NCBI GenBank assembly: GCA_039707655.1
Contig: CM077663.1
Span: forward strand, 438,543,830 to 438,607,829
DNA: 64,000 bases
Origin: Elymus sibiricus
Lineage: Eukaryota; Streptophyta; Magnoliopsida; Poales; Poaceae
Direction: 5' to 3'
The notes beneath the pieces are model-generated. The model did not search any database. It was not told the origin of the DNA and worked only from the letters and a program-made list of their open reading frames with translations. The position numbers and the translations under genes were made by a program. Of the stretch, positions 32,029 to 41,689 are shown one piece after another; positions within the stretch are counted from its first letter, which is position 1, and each line of letters begins with the position of its first letter.

Positions 32029-32390
32029 CTATGTAAAACATTTCAATGCAACAACAAATGCGATCATAATCGCAACTAAGGTAACAATTGATCCAACGGC
32101 ATAATGATACCAAGCCTCAGTATGAATGGCATATTTTCTAATCTTTCTAATCTTCAAGCGCGTTATATCCATCTTGATCTTGTGATCATCGACGACATCC
32201 GCAACATGCAACTCCAATCTCATCTTCTCCTCCTCAATTCTTTTCAATTTTTTCTTCAAGTAATTGTTTTCTTTTTCAACTAAATTTAACCTCTCGACAA
32301 TAGGGTCGGTTGGAATTTCTGGTTCACATACCTCCTAGATAAAAACATCTATGTCACGTTGGTCGGCATAATTGTCATAAACACTAAATG
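32029..32390 (-). pseudogene. Small CACTA ORF with coiled coil and C-terminal membrane segment
   Basis: The minus strand is open from 32334 to TAG 32029-32031. The predicted protein has a charged heptad-rich part (ERLNLVEKENNYLKKKLKRI) and a basic stretch (ITRLKIRKIRKYAI). A hydrophobic helix ends it (GSIVTLVAIMIAFVVAL, then KCFT), as in a tail-anchored protein. The frame continues upstream through one TAG (32335-32337) to YADQRDIDVFI near 32390, where an acceptor-like TTTCATTTAG lies. A further exon-like piece (MTLVSAPVGPRPVYDSD) sits at about 32473-32420. I recall near-identical small ORFs in other Triticeae CACTA copies, but no function is known to me. Confidence 0.55.
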
Positions 32391-32587
32391 AAACAAATAG
32401 TAATAAAAGATAATATACCACATCCGAATCATAGACAGGACGAGGCCCGACGGGGGCGGATACCAAAGTCATGGCACTATATAATAACAAACAATAATAA
32501 AAGTAAGAAAATTATAAAAGTATCTATCTAAATCATACAAGTAAGAATTTTTTTCTTTTAGAAAGAAGATAAGAACAAGAGGCTCAC

Positions 32588-32830
32588 CACGGTGGTGCCG
32601 GCGACGAGATCGGCGCGGGCGATCGACGACGGTGAGGACGGGGACGGGACAGGATGGACCGCCAAACCTAGACAAATCTTGAGGAAAATGGAGCTTGGAC
32701 AAGGAGCTTCGAGAGGAGAAAGCTTAAGTGTGGCTCGGGCATTTCATCGAACACCTCATGTGCATAGGAGGTGAGCTAGAGCAACACAAACCTCTCCCAC
32801 GGCCGGCCAAAGAAACATAGCAGTGGCTCT
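32588..32830 (-). other. Probable untranslated leader exon of the CACTA 5' gene(s)
   Basis: Downstream of the TATA box the minus strand carries a leader ending ACCACCGTG/GTGAGCC, a good splice donor (GT at 32587-32586). This fits a leader spliced to the small ORF and/or to the acceptor before the transposase ATG (GCACGCAG/ATG near 31811). Open frame here is short and lacks a domain. Confidence 0.4.
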
Positions 32831-32851
32831 GTTCGCGGGCAGGGGCGGGGG

Positions 32852-32859
32852 TATATATA
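32852..32859 (-). promoter_or_regulatory. TATA box of the CACTA 5' promoter
   Basis: CTATATATAC on the minus strand lies about 300 bp inside the 5' terminus. The subterminal repeat array begins 8 bases upstream of it. Confidence 0.6.
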
Positions 32860-32866
32860 GGCCTCT

Positions 32867-33120
32867 CTTTAGTCCCGGTTTGTGGCTAAAACCGGGACTA
32901 AAGGAGAACCTTTGGTCCCGGTTCCAGCCACCAACCGGGACTAAAGGTTCTGGGCCAGGAGCGAGGCCCATTGGTCCCGGTTCGTGTCTGGAACCGGGAC
33001 CAAAGGGGTCAGACGAACCGGGACCAATGGCCCCCGAGGCCCGGCCGGCCCCCTTTCCTCACGAACCGGGACTAATGCCCCCTTTGGTCCCGGTTCGTGA
33101 GTGAACCGGGATTAATGCCC
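32867..33120. repeat. CACTA 5' subterminal repeat array
   Basis: About ten TTTAGTCCCGGTT/AACCGGGACC-type units alternate in orientation, several as near-perfect palindromes (for example 32909-32947). They match the arrays at 6716-6905 and 12308-12580. Confidence 0.9.
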
Positions 33121-33159
33121 TTACCCAGGCCTCAACCAAAGCCCTGTTTTCTACTAGTG

Positions 33160-33162
33160 TAT
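33160..33162. repeat. CACTA target-site duplication, right copy (TAT)
   Basis: Matches 6694-6696; the A and T begin the NLR codon ATG of GMYPED. Confidence 0.95.
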
Positions 33163-34306
33163 GTACCCTGAAGATTGCGAGATCTTAAGGGATGATTTGG
33201 TTCGACAATGGATAGCTGAAGGCCTACTTGTTAGTAATTTGCATGTGACTGATCCGCAGGATCTTGGCAGGAGTTATTTCAATGAGCTTATTTATAAAAA
33301 CATGATACAACCTTGCAAAATAGAGTATGGAGAGGTGTTGTCTTGTAGAGTACACGACATGATGCTTGACTTGATCCTAAGCAAGTGTGATGAAGATAAC
33401 TTTATAAGTGTAGCATACAAGCATGAAGACATGGCAAGAATACATGGTTGCAAATACAAGGTTCGACAATTATCTCTGTGTTCCATGGGCAGTGGCGGAG
33501 CAACATATGACCGTTAGCCTATCTCAAGTTCGCTCATTTACATTGTTGGGGAAATCGATGCCTCCTCTTTTATTGTTCAGGTATCTTCGGGTTTTCAGAA
33601 TTGATCAACATGGGGAAGATGTGGAGACACTTGACCTCAATGCTATCAGCCAATTGTTTGAACTAAAGTATTTGTATGTTTCCAGACCAGGTTTTGTACA
33701 ACTCCTGCTAAACTTCGCGGGCTTGTTTACTTGGAGATGCTAGACCTAGGTCGTGCACGACTCAAGAGCATCCACTCGGATATAGCCCATTTGTCCCGCT
33801 TTTCCTTTCTTGAAATTAGGATGCATGAAATGCTACCCGAATAGATTGGGAATATGAAATCATTGCGCAATTTGAGGATATTCCGGTTGCCGTATGTGAC
33901 AACCAAACAGAGGGAAGTGAATGTGATGAAAGGTATTATGGGTCTCGGCGAGCTGACCAACCTATGGGTACTAGAAATGCAACTGGGGTCTTTGGAAAAG
34001 CCAGAGCTTGATGCTTTGGCCTGCTCCATTGGAAAGATCCACACCCTAAAAAATCTTCAGATATTAGGGAACCATACTAAAACCGATGACAAGTTGTGCT
34101 CACTATCCAATCCATTTCAATATATGGAGCAATTTCATGGGTCAGGTTGGAATTTCTGTAGATTTCCCATATAGATAGGTGGTCTCCATTCTCTTTGCAT
34201 AGTCAACCTGTGTGTGCAAGAGATGACAACTGAGTAGGTTCATCTTCTGGGAGAGCTTACCTCCCTCGTCGTTCTCCATTTCAGTCCATCACAAATCCCT
34301 ACAGAA

Positions 34307-34717
34307 TGGACGAGGATTTTTGGCTCCTGCGTGCTCCACCCCCCTGTATGAACATTAAATTCGAAAAAAATACTGGGAAAATTTACAAAATTCTGGGATT
34401 TCGGGATATCAAACCTGGGTGCCAAATCTACTCCCGTGCGAAGTTTCGCAAAAAAATGACATTCGTGATACTCCCAGTAAAAAGACAAAAAATTCCTATG
34501 TACAAAAAAAAACATGTTTGGGTGGATTGTAGGTCGGACTGTATTTTCTTCGTCATGGATACATTTCTTGGTATTTTATCATGAAACTTCACACGGGAGT
34601 AGATTGGACACTCAGCTTTGATATCCGAAGATTCCAGTGTTTTTTGAATTTTCCTGGTATTATTTTAGTTTGATATCCATATAGGATGATGGAGCATCCA
34701 GGAGCTCCTGTGCATTT
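34307..34717. mobile_element. Foldback Mutator-like MITE in the NLR LRR exon
   Basis: The 411-bp insertion is flanked by 11-bp duplications TCCCTACAGAA (34296-34306 and 34718-34728). Its two halves are long imperfect inverted repeats: GGATATCAAACCTGGGTGCC... near 34400 pairs with its complement near 34590-34645, and GGCTCCTGCGTGCTCCA near 34321 pairs with TGGAGCATCCAGGAGCTCC near 34690. Duplications of 9-11 bp and long terminal inverted repeats are Mutator-superfamily traits. Its removal rejoins SQIPTE to MAIFGRLFQ in frame. Confidence 0.85.
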
Positions 34718-35010
34718 TCCCTACAGAAATGGCTATATTCGGCAGGCTATTCCAGGTTTTGGAGGTCTTCACGTTTTGGTCTGCGGGTGACGTTTCTGCG
34801 TACCTGCGGTTTGAGGCGGGGGCCATGCCCAACCTACGAACCCTCGTTTTATGTATAGAATTGTGGGGCGGCAGTATACCAGTCGGCATGGAGCACTTGT
34901 TACGCCTCCAGAAGATACAACTGCCTAGGGATTAGTCCGGTGATGAGACCATATTGTCTGTGTTCAGGAACGCCTTATCAGTGCATCCAAACCTCCCTTC
35001 CGTTGAATAG

Positions 35011-35800
35011 GCCTTAGTTTTTTTGGCTGATTTTTTCACAGGCCCAGCCACATTTATTGTTGCTTCTATAATCTAGTAAGCTACTAATGAAGTTCTGTAA
35101 AACTTATAGTTCCCCTGAGACTTCGCATCAATGTATTTGCTCGTACGGGTACATTCTAATCTATATCGAGTCCGCCCCATGATCCATCTTCCTGTATGCG
35201 TGAGGGCTACGGCGTGTTGCCGGTTGATTATCTTCTGAATGTAGCTGCACTGCTGCTCGGGCTTGTTCAAATTATTTGGTTATGTGTCCATGTTGCTTGA
35301 CCCTAACCTGAAGTGCCTCTCTTCTCTTGCTCTGAAACTCCTTTGCTTCTAATGGAAGGTGAAGCATGTGCAGCCTAGTCTAGTGAGAATGATGCCCCTG
35401 AATGAGACACTGACACTACAGCCTGAAGCTGAAGAAGAATGCTTGCATTCTACTCTGCACTTTTTTGAAGCAACATCTGTCTTAAATTCGTGACACAATC
35501 TTGACACCGCTACCGCTTAAATGTGAAGCCCTTCTTCATGACAACATCGTATTGCTTCCATCTAGGCGGGCATCCGCCTGCGGGCTGCGCACGATCGGAG
35601 GACGGCGGTGAACTTCGCGCCGTCCACGCGCGCATCCTGGAACATCGGACCCCTGACTTTGCATTGACATACGCAGATGCTGGAGAAAACGCCGAGCGTC
35701 ACTGTGTTTGGTCTCAAGAGAGCGGCGCCCCTCCGCGATCAGCATCACCGTGGCTGAGGTGATGTCTCTGGTTTGCAGCTAATCTCAAACTGTTTCTCAG
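35011..35800 (+). other. 3' flank of the NLR pseudogene and upstream flank of paralogue 2
   Basis: No supported gene. About 35525-35770 is GC-richer and contains a 79-codon frame plus a fragment ending in a donor-like CTGAG/GTGATG. It may be a gene relic, but I recognise no domain. The rest is AT-rich and unremarkable. Confidence 0.4.
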
Positions 35801-36144
35801 ACGAAATTAAATCACACGTACGTTCGCATGCACGTTGTCGTAGTACCCTCTGCCTTGTGTATGACCCTACTGTGTCGCCGCATTACGAGGTGGTATTGAT
35901 CCCTCAGACTTTTTATCATCAACCGGGCACGACAGAGTGGCCACCGTCGTCATACGTCATCCATGTCTTCTACTCAAAGGCTCGATGCTGGAAAGAGAGG
36001 TAGTTTGCGCGAGAAGGCGATGCGGCCGGAACGGTTGCCGATGTGAAAACCGCCGCAATGAATTTGTTCTACTCCGCATACTGGCAAATGGCGCTCTATG
36101 TCCCTTGTGATTTAGATGGTTATATTTTGAGGTATGTGTACTTA

Positions 36145-37769
36145 GGGCATCTCCAACGCCGACTCGCAAACCTCCCGCATGCATCTGGACCGCGCTGTCC
36201 GGATAGTGGAAGCCATCCAACGCGGTCCTGTATCGGTCCGTGGCGCGGCCCGGACATGTTTTCTCTCGCAAACCGGAGACAAACGTGGGGGGCTTTGCGG
36301 GAGTCTGGACCACTCCCACGCCCGCTTCTGACCGCCCTGTCCCAACTAAAACCCCTCCTCCCCCCGCGCGCGGTTCCCGCTCGGCGCCAGCTGCCCGCAT
36401 TCATGCCGCTGTAGAGCGCGCCGCTCCACATTGAAGACGGCTCAGGGCGGACGCGACCTCTCACTGCCTCCGCCATTGAAGCAGCACGCCGGCCGAGGGC
36501 ATCGCCCGCTGCACGCCTGGCTGAACACGCCTCCTCGCCGCATTCAAACGCCTCCATTAAACCCGCGTGGAAGCCGAGGAAACTACTCCGGTCACACGTC
36601 CGTTCACGAGCGGGCCGGCATTAAACGCAACGCCGGGCAAGCTCCTCTCGTCCGCCCTATATTTGAACGAGGCCAGACGCCGGGCAAGAATCGCACCACC
36701 AAGTCCGCTCCCCATCTCCTCCTTCTCCACCCTTTCGATGGCATCTGACGAGCAGAAAGAGCAGTTCTCCGGCATAAAATCTGGCTGGGTGGCCCGCCGA
36801 GCCCGCCGGATACGAGCGATGCAACTCGCTGCTCCACCTCCCGCGCCTGGCCCGACGGAGCAATGTGCCGCCCCAAGCCAGCGCGTGGTTCAGCAACTCG
36901 CCGCTCCAAGCCAGCTCGTGGAGGAGTGACGAGTTGCTCCAGGCTGGCACGGCGGGGAGCACGGCGGCACGGGTATCGTCGCTGCCGTCGACGACGTCGC
37001 GTCATACTTCGCCTCCCGTGCCTGCGACCGCGCCATCCGCCATCGACGCGCGCGTAGCCGCGCCATGCCGGCAGTGAAAGAAGCCAGCTGTGCGGACATC
37101 GACGAGGTGGCGGCCAGCATGTCCGTGCCCGCCGCCATCATCGAGGAGAAGTAGAACACGGGAGGCCACCGCCGCTTGGGTCCCATGAAGGCCACCGCCG
37201 AGGCGACGCCGGCGTACACAGCCGGTGTCTTGCCCGGTTCTTCAGCGTAGACCATCGTCGACCCCCCGTCTGGGCTCCACGGAAGCGGAGGCGCCCCCAT
37301 TCCCCTCCGCAGAAGCATCAGCCAGTGGTTCCACTCCGATGAGCGGTAGGGAAGCGAGCCGCCCTTTGCACTAAAGCATATACCTCCGGGGCTCCCGGCA
37401 GTCCGGTGAGCGGGCTGCTGGACATGGGGAAGACAAAGGGATCCGCCGCGGCCGGCCGTAGACTAGTGTAGTGTATCCGTGTCGTGGGAGTGGAGCTCCG
37501 CGCGACCGTACGTGCACATAGTTTTATCTTTTTAGTTAAAAATATGTCCAAAATATAACCGTTTTCATCCGGCTTGTATGAGATCCGTCATGTTTATATG
37601 AAATCCACTCATGTTTGCATGAATTTCATCCAGTTTGTTGAAAAAGTGTTTGCAATGTATGCGGCTACGGTTGGATGTCGGCCTCCCGCATCCGTGTCCG
37701 CGGACTGGTCCCCCCCTGTCCGCGGACGGATGCGGGAGGAAATTTACGGGTTGCTGTTGGAGATGCCCT
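36145..37769. mobile_element. PIF/Harbinger-like DNA transposon with TTA duplication
   Basis: Inverted ends GGGCATCTCCAAC (left) and GTTGGAGATGCCC (right) are flanked by TTA (36142-36144 and 37770-37772), the TWA-type duplication of Harbinger elements. The 1,625-bp body has no transposase I recognise, so it is non-autonomous. A plus-strand frame at 36567-36929 (MASDEQKEQFSGIKSGWVAR near its middle) and its interrupted continuation to about 37350 look like a captured or degenerate ORF. It lies in the intron of the F-box-associated pseudogene. Confidence 0.85.
36567..36929 (+). pseudogene. Degenerate ORF inside the Harbinger-like element
   Basis: 120 codons, with the plausible start at an internal Met giving MASDEQKEQFSGIKSGWV, then alanine/proline-rich sequence. 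The same strand has further short open pieces (ADIDEVAASMSVPAAIIEEK at about 37090-37155) separated by stops. I recognise no domain. It may be a captured host fragment or the element's own decayed accessory gene. Confidence 0.3.
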
Positions 37770-38476
37770 TACACCACAGCCCCACGTACAAAATATTCTT
37801 TATTTGTTTTTTCTTGCCAAAATGACTTTGGTTTTTAATATTAAAAGGGGTTTGGTTTTGCAGAATAAACTTATCTGATGATAAGTACCAGCTAATTAAG
37901 TTGCCAAAAGGAAACAAAGGAAAACCGCGTTTAGGAAAATCGAAGAAAGGGGTGTATTGTGCATTGTCCCATCAACAATGCAAATATGAAATTTGGTTCC
38001 TTGATGAATCTCGTGGCCAGATGCAGTGGGTACTGAAGAATGAACTCAATCTTCAGCCGGTGGTAACAAAATATTCAAGTGTGCAAGCTAAATATGGACC
38101 ATGGATCTTACAATCCCGTGATCAAATGGAGCGGTTGCTAGAAAACGACGTCAACCTCATGGATGATAGCAGTGAAATAGTGTCAAAAGATGATTTCGAA
38201 TGGGACTCTGATGATGAAAACTCTATTGACATCACAGACTTGCCTCGAAATTCCAACCACAACTCTCCTTATTTTGAGTGTCTTGGATTTCATCCTTACA
38301 AAGAAATAGTCTTGTTCCATTGGTCGGGTAAAGCAATGGCCTACCATTTTAATAGCTCTAAGGTTCGATACTTGAGCAATATGTTAAACACGACCACACA
38401 TATAGACATACCTTTTGCATATGCCTCATGTTGGATGACGGACCTACCTGGGAGCAACTGATGCTAATATATAGAA

Positions 38477-38935
38477 TGAAGCTGATATTTGTCCTTTTCA
38501 GTATATTATTTTAACAAGAGTCTCTTGTCTTATTTTACATGATGTTACTTCCTTGTGCCTTTTATATTGGTGTTCAAGCGTTGTGTTGAGCAATTGTAGC
38601 ACCCAATCGATCAACTCGCGCACTAATGCTAATGTATTTCATTTGATGATTTGTTTACAACTAGCAAGAAGTTGATATGCGTCCTTTTCGTGTATTATTT
38701 TAGGAACACTATCTTGTCTTAATTACTCCCTCCATCCTAAAATAAGTGTCTCAACTTTAGTAGAACTTTATACTAAAGTTAGTATAAGAAGTAAGTACAA
38801 AGTTGAGATACTTATTTTGGGACGGAGAGAGTATTTCACATGATGCATGCTACTTCCATGAGCTTTTAGTATTGGTGTTCAAGCGATGTGTTGGGCAATC
38901 GTAGCGCCCAATTGGCCACCTCAAGCACTATCTGA
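38477..38935 (+). repeat. Tandem duplication of the paralogue-2 3' flank
   Basis: The segment 38477-38630 (blocks TGATATTTGTCCTTTTC, ATTGGTGTTCAAGCG, GCAATTGTAGC) recurs at about 38665-38935 in the same order. The second copy contains the Stowaway insertion, absent from the first. Confidence 0.75.
38726..38831. mobile_element. Stowaway (Tc1/Mariner) MITE
   Basis: 106 bp with inverted ends CTCCCTCCATCC and GGACGGAGAGAG flanked by TA (38724-38725 and 38832-38833). The interior is palindromic (AAAATAAGTGTCTCAACTTT against its complement). Confidence 0.95.
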
Positions 38936-39208
38936 TTTGGGCCTAAACCGTTGGATCAGTAATGGATCGGCGGTCCTTCTCGCGTGCAGTACTGTTGAAT
39001 AAACCGCCTTGCAGCAACCAGTTGGCTCTAACCAGCGCCGCCCATGCTCCCACCAATGGGTAACTTTGCTAGTGACGCCTCGTCTTTCTTCTCGCACTAG
39101 CTTGTAGCAGTGGTGGTCGAGAGGATCTCATATCATCTGTCACGATCGCGGTCGGGCTTGCTACCTAATCACCGGGTGGCAAGCAGGAGCCAACCTTGTC
39201 GTTGTTGG

Positions 39209-40000
39209 AGATATGCCCTAGAGGCAATCGTGTGATGATAATATTTCTCTATGTATTCATGAGCTATTTCTATTGTCCTTGAACATCATCAATGACATGT
39301 ATCAATACATATGTGACTTGTTTGTGAAACTATATATTGTATGATGATTGTTCTAATGGCTCATCGTTGATAAGATTATGCGGACATATACCCTTTGACT
39401 AGTATACGATTCGGTTGATGACTATGTTTCACAAGTCATGGGCATAGAGATGCTAAACCGATAGTATTAACTCGAGGATGGAGATTACCGAGTCGGATAA
39501 ACCCACTTTGAGACGCAATGAGATATTGTTATCTGTTAGTCTCAAGTACGATGTATGTGCCATGTCCTAGACCTGAGGTCATCGCATGTTCTTAGGATGG
39601 GGATTGACTCACTTAGGGTTAATCAAACGCTACTCCTTAAGTGTGTAGTTATAAAGTTAGCTTTCCGGTGAGTCGTGAGACATTCCGCGAGACATTGTTG
39701 ACCAAGAGGAGATTTGTCTCTCCTATACAGAGAGATATTCTGTAGGCCCTCTCAAGTGATCATATTCAGAAAGCATGTCCATGTGACTTGGGTTATGAGT
39801 TAACCTAGTTTGGTAATCTGTATCACAATTTCGAGAAGAGAGGTCGAGCTACCACAAGGGTGACAAGTACTTAAATGAGTTTGACAACATATATCATGAG
39901 GAAAAAGAAATGTTGCATATGACACATTGTCGAGGTTCATCAAACGACTTTACGCACACATGGAAACACTATTGAAGAAATGGCTAGCCACAACTTTAGT
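39209..40000 (+). mobile_element. Copia LTR fragment (BARE/Angela/WIS-like)
   Basis: Begins TGTTGGAGATATGCCCTAGA, a start I associate with this Triticeae Copia group and which matches the minus-strand LTR end at 57040. It continues about 0.8 kb in a typical LTR style and then fades into other sequence, so it is truncated. No coding part is attached in the same orientation. Confidence 0.7.
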
Positions 40001-40021
40001 TGGTGGCACACCATTTCCAAC

Positions 40022-40061
40022 CAACGCCACCACTATTTTTTTCTAAATAGTGGTGGCGTTG
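40022..40061. repeat. Perfect 17-bp inverted repeat with 6-base loop
   Basis: CAACGCCACCACTATTT (40022-40038) and its exact complement (40045-40061) flank TTTTCT. It could be a miniature element core, or a hairpin end fragment. No target duplication was seen. Confidence 0.9.
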
Positions 40062-40107
40062 AAATATTTGGTACGCCCGCTTTATGAGGTTAGTGCTGGC
40101 GTTGATT

Positions 40108-40536
40108 TCAACTGCTCAAGCTGAAATTGTGAGTTAACTGGCGTAGCTGCGGGGCACCAAGTGACTTCGTCAGCCCGTCTGCAACCTGGTTGTGAGTCGA
40201 GATGAACCTGATGTCCAATTCCCTTCGAGCCAGCCTCTCTCTTACAAAATGAAAGTCCACTTCTATGTGTTTGGTTTGCGCTTGGAAGATTGGATTTGTC
40301 GAGAGGTAAGTCACCCCCAAATTGTCGCACCAAAGTATTGGTGCCTTGTCCTGTCGAATCCCAAGCTCACCAAGAATGGACAGAAACCATATGAGTTCTG
40401 CCGCCGCGTTTGCTAGCACCTTATACTCGGCTTCAGTATTTGACCTGGCCACCATCGCTTGCTTCCTCGCACTCCATGAGAAGAGGTTAGATCCAAACAA
40501 TATAGCGAATCCACTGGTCGAGATTCCAAGTCTTGT
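40108..40536 (-). pseudogene. Copia RNase H fragment
   Basis: The minus strand encodes the C-terminal RNase H of a Ty1/Copia polyprotein: [83 protein letters not shown], then a stop after NFSLSS. Opposite in strand to the LTR fragment to its left, it is a separate insertion or an inverted remnant. It lacks reverse transcriptase and integrase. Confidence 0.9.
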
Positions 40537-40544
40537 TCACGATT

Positions 40545-41230
40545 TGGTTATGAAAATTTGTTTGCAATTTAAAAAATCGTTCACATTTAAAAAAAAACCT
40601 TTATGTTTTCAAAAATTGTTCACTTTTTTAAATTTTGTTCAATTTTCTAAAATCTGTTCAAAATTCTAAAATTTTGTTCGGAATTCAAAATTTGTAGCAC
40701 TTTCAGAAAAAGCTCACATTTTTTGGAAAATATTGTTCATATTTAAAAAAAATCATGTTTCTATTTTTTTTACTTTTTAAAAAATTGTTCAGAATTCGAA
40801 ACTATAGTTCGCAATTTTCAGATTTTTTTTTTGTTTCATGTATTCCAAATTTGTTCAACTTTTATAAACTTAGTTGACAATTTGCAAAAAATTGTATATC
40901 GTGCATAGTTCGGCATTGGTTTCGGCGAGAGGAGGGCATTGGTTTTTGCAATCCTGCGAATCAAGGAGGCCCTAAGCGAACAAGCGACAACAGAAGAGGT
41001 CTCAGACAAATTGGTGATGGTTGTGACTTGTAGTTGTTAGCTGTATCATTCTGTTCTTCCTCCACAAGTTGTACTCGCTGCTCCATGACATACTCTCAGA
41101 ATTGTGAGAGGTGACAAGCACAAGGACCTAACACTGACTTGAGACTGAAGACTGAAGTCTGCAGCCTGATCCGGAAGAAGAATGCAAAGCCAAAGACCAC
41201 CAGATCAACCTGTTGAGCCTAGCTAAGAGT
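40545..41230. other. AT-rich degenerate repeat DNA, no gene
   Basis: To about 40,900 the sequence is built from many variants of TTGTTCA plus A/T runs (for example AAAATTGTTCACTTTTT). This is a diffuse simple repeat. The rest, to 41230, shows no coding potential. Confidence 0.5.
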
Positions 41231-41279
41231 CTTTTCATCTGCTGGAACTAGTGCACGGCATCGTCGATCTTGATGAGGC

Positions 41280-41510
41280 GAACATGTTGTACATGGCGAG
41301 AGTGACAGCGTGTACGACAAAATTCGCATGCATGTACATGACGAGAGTGGCAGCGTGTCCATTATTCGTACGTACGGCAAAATACTCATGGATGTACATG
41401 TATGGTTTTTTTTTTGCATCGATGTACATGTACATGTACATATGAGCTCCTTACAATTTGAATAAATGTACATATGAGCTCCTTATAATTTGAATAAATG
41501 TACATGTACG
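41280..41510 (+). repeat. Decayed minisatellite with ACATGTAC core
   Basis: GTACATGGCGAGAGTGACAG (41289) recurs as GTACATGACGAGAGTGGCAG (41334). Two 32-bp units containing CATATGAGCTCCTTA follow at about 41435-41466 and 41467-41498. GTACAT motifs fill the space between. Confidence 0.75.
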
Positions 41511-41689
41511 TATATAACGTATAAACTACACGTTGGCTAAACTCTGGGAGTCCCGTTTTGATCCGTGTGGCTAGCTGCTCTACAATGACGCGCCTTCCTT
41601 AACAACAAACACGTACCCTAATCGCACTATCATCAATCTTCCACCTCCGCCAATCGATCCCGGATCTGCACGTATTTGCATTGTTGCTA

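Larger units (their letters stand above)
6697..33159 (-). mobile_element. CACTA (En/Spm) DNA transposon, potentially formerly autonomous, carrying a nested Gypsy
   Basis: The termini are inverted: left CACTAGTAGAAAACGG, right (reverse complement) CACTAGTAGAAAACAGG, flanked by TAT duplications. Subterminal arrays of TTTAGTCCCGGTT-type palindromic units lie at both ends. Total length is 26,463 bp, or about 11,510 bp without the nested Gypsy and its 5-bp duplication, a normal size for an autonomous CACTA. Its genes lie on the minus strand, so its 5' end is at 33159. They are a small coiled-coil/membrane ORF (32029-32390), a TNP2-type transposase (31810-13560) and an En/Spm-domain plus Ulp1-protease gene (11074-7233). 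All carry lesions, so this copy should not move by itself. The terminus resembles Caspar-type Triticeae CACTA elements, but family naming needs a database search. Confidence 0.95.
4654..35010 (+). pseudogene. CC-NB-ARC-LRR (NLR) resistance-type pseudogene split by CACTA and MITE
   Basis: An NLR would be a cytosolic immune receptor. Exon 1 (4654-5462) has a coiled-coil domain and a P-loop (FGGLGKTTLSKQVY). An 852-bp intron fits 5463-6314 (GAG/GTATTA to CATAG/GTACC). Exon 2 then gives kinase-2 (YLIVVDDL), RNBS-B (GSRIIVTTR), GLPLA and RNBS-D (ACFLYLG). The CACTA lies at 6697-33159; the gene resumes with MYPEDCEILRDDLVRQWIAE, then leucine-rich repeats to the TAG at 35008-35010. Lesions: TAA after residue VRKQA, a frameshift near 4910, TAA in exon 1 just before the donor, kinase-2 Trp changed to TGA, loss of the RNBS-C segment, a frameshift after GLPLA, frameshifts near 33515 and 33690, several LRR stops (33842, 34169, 34234, 34933), and a foldback element at 34307. 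It is clearly dead. Confidence 0.92.
35830..38461 (+). pseudogene. F-box-associated-type gene, pseudogene (paralogue 2)
   Basis: Starts in the middle of the family's conserved region (LCLVYDPTVSPHYEVVLIP, TEWPPSSYVIHVF) and continues through CWKER, an in-frame TAG (36001-36003), then FAREGDAAGTVADVK and ALYVPCDLDGYILR. A donor (AG/GTATGT at 36132) and acceptor (TTTTGCAG at 37863) bracket an intron that houses a Harbinger element. The last exon is intact: KYQLIKLPKGNKGK, KSKKGVYCAL, EIWFLDESRG, DDFEWDSDDEN, FECLGFHPYKEIVLFHWSGK, and stop TGA 38459-38461. The F-box N-terminus is not present. It is paralogous to 1880-3705, with the same intron position and conserved blocks. Apart from the missing start, only the TAG breaks the reading seen. 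Role as for paralogue 1. Confidence 0.65.

Noticed and set aside
32823..33104. 93-codon ORF with GPGSCLEPGPKGS-like repeats
   Set aside because: It is translated from the CACTA 5' subterminal array.
39209..40536. A single Copia element formed by the LTR fragment and the RNase H fragment
   Set aside because: The LTR fragment is in plus orientation and RNase H on the minus strand, with no polypurine tract between them. Two separate remnants are more likely.
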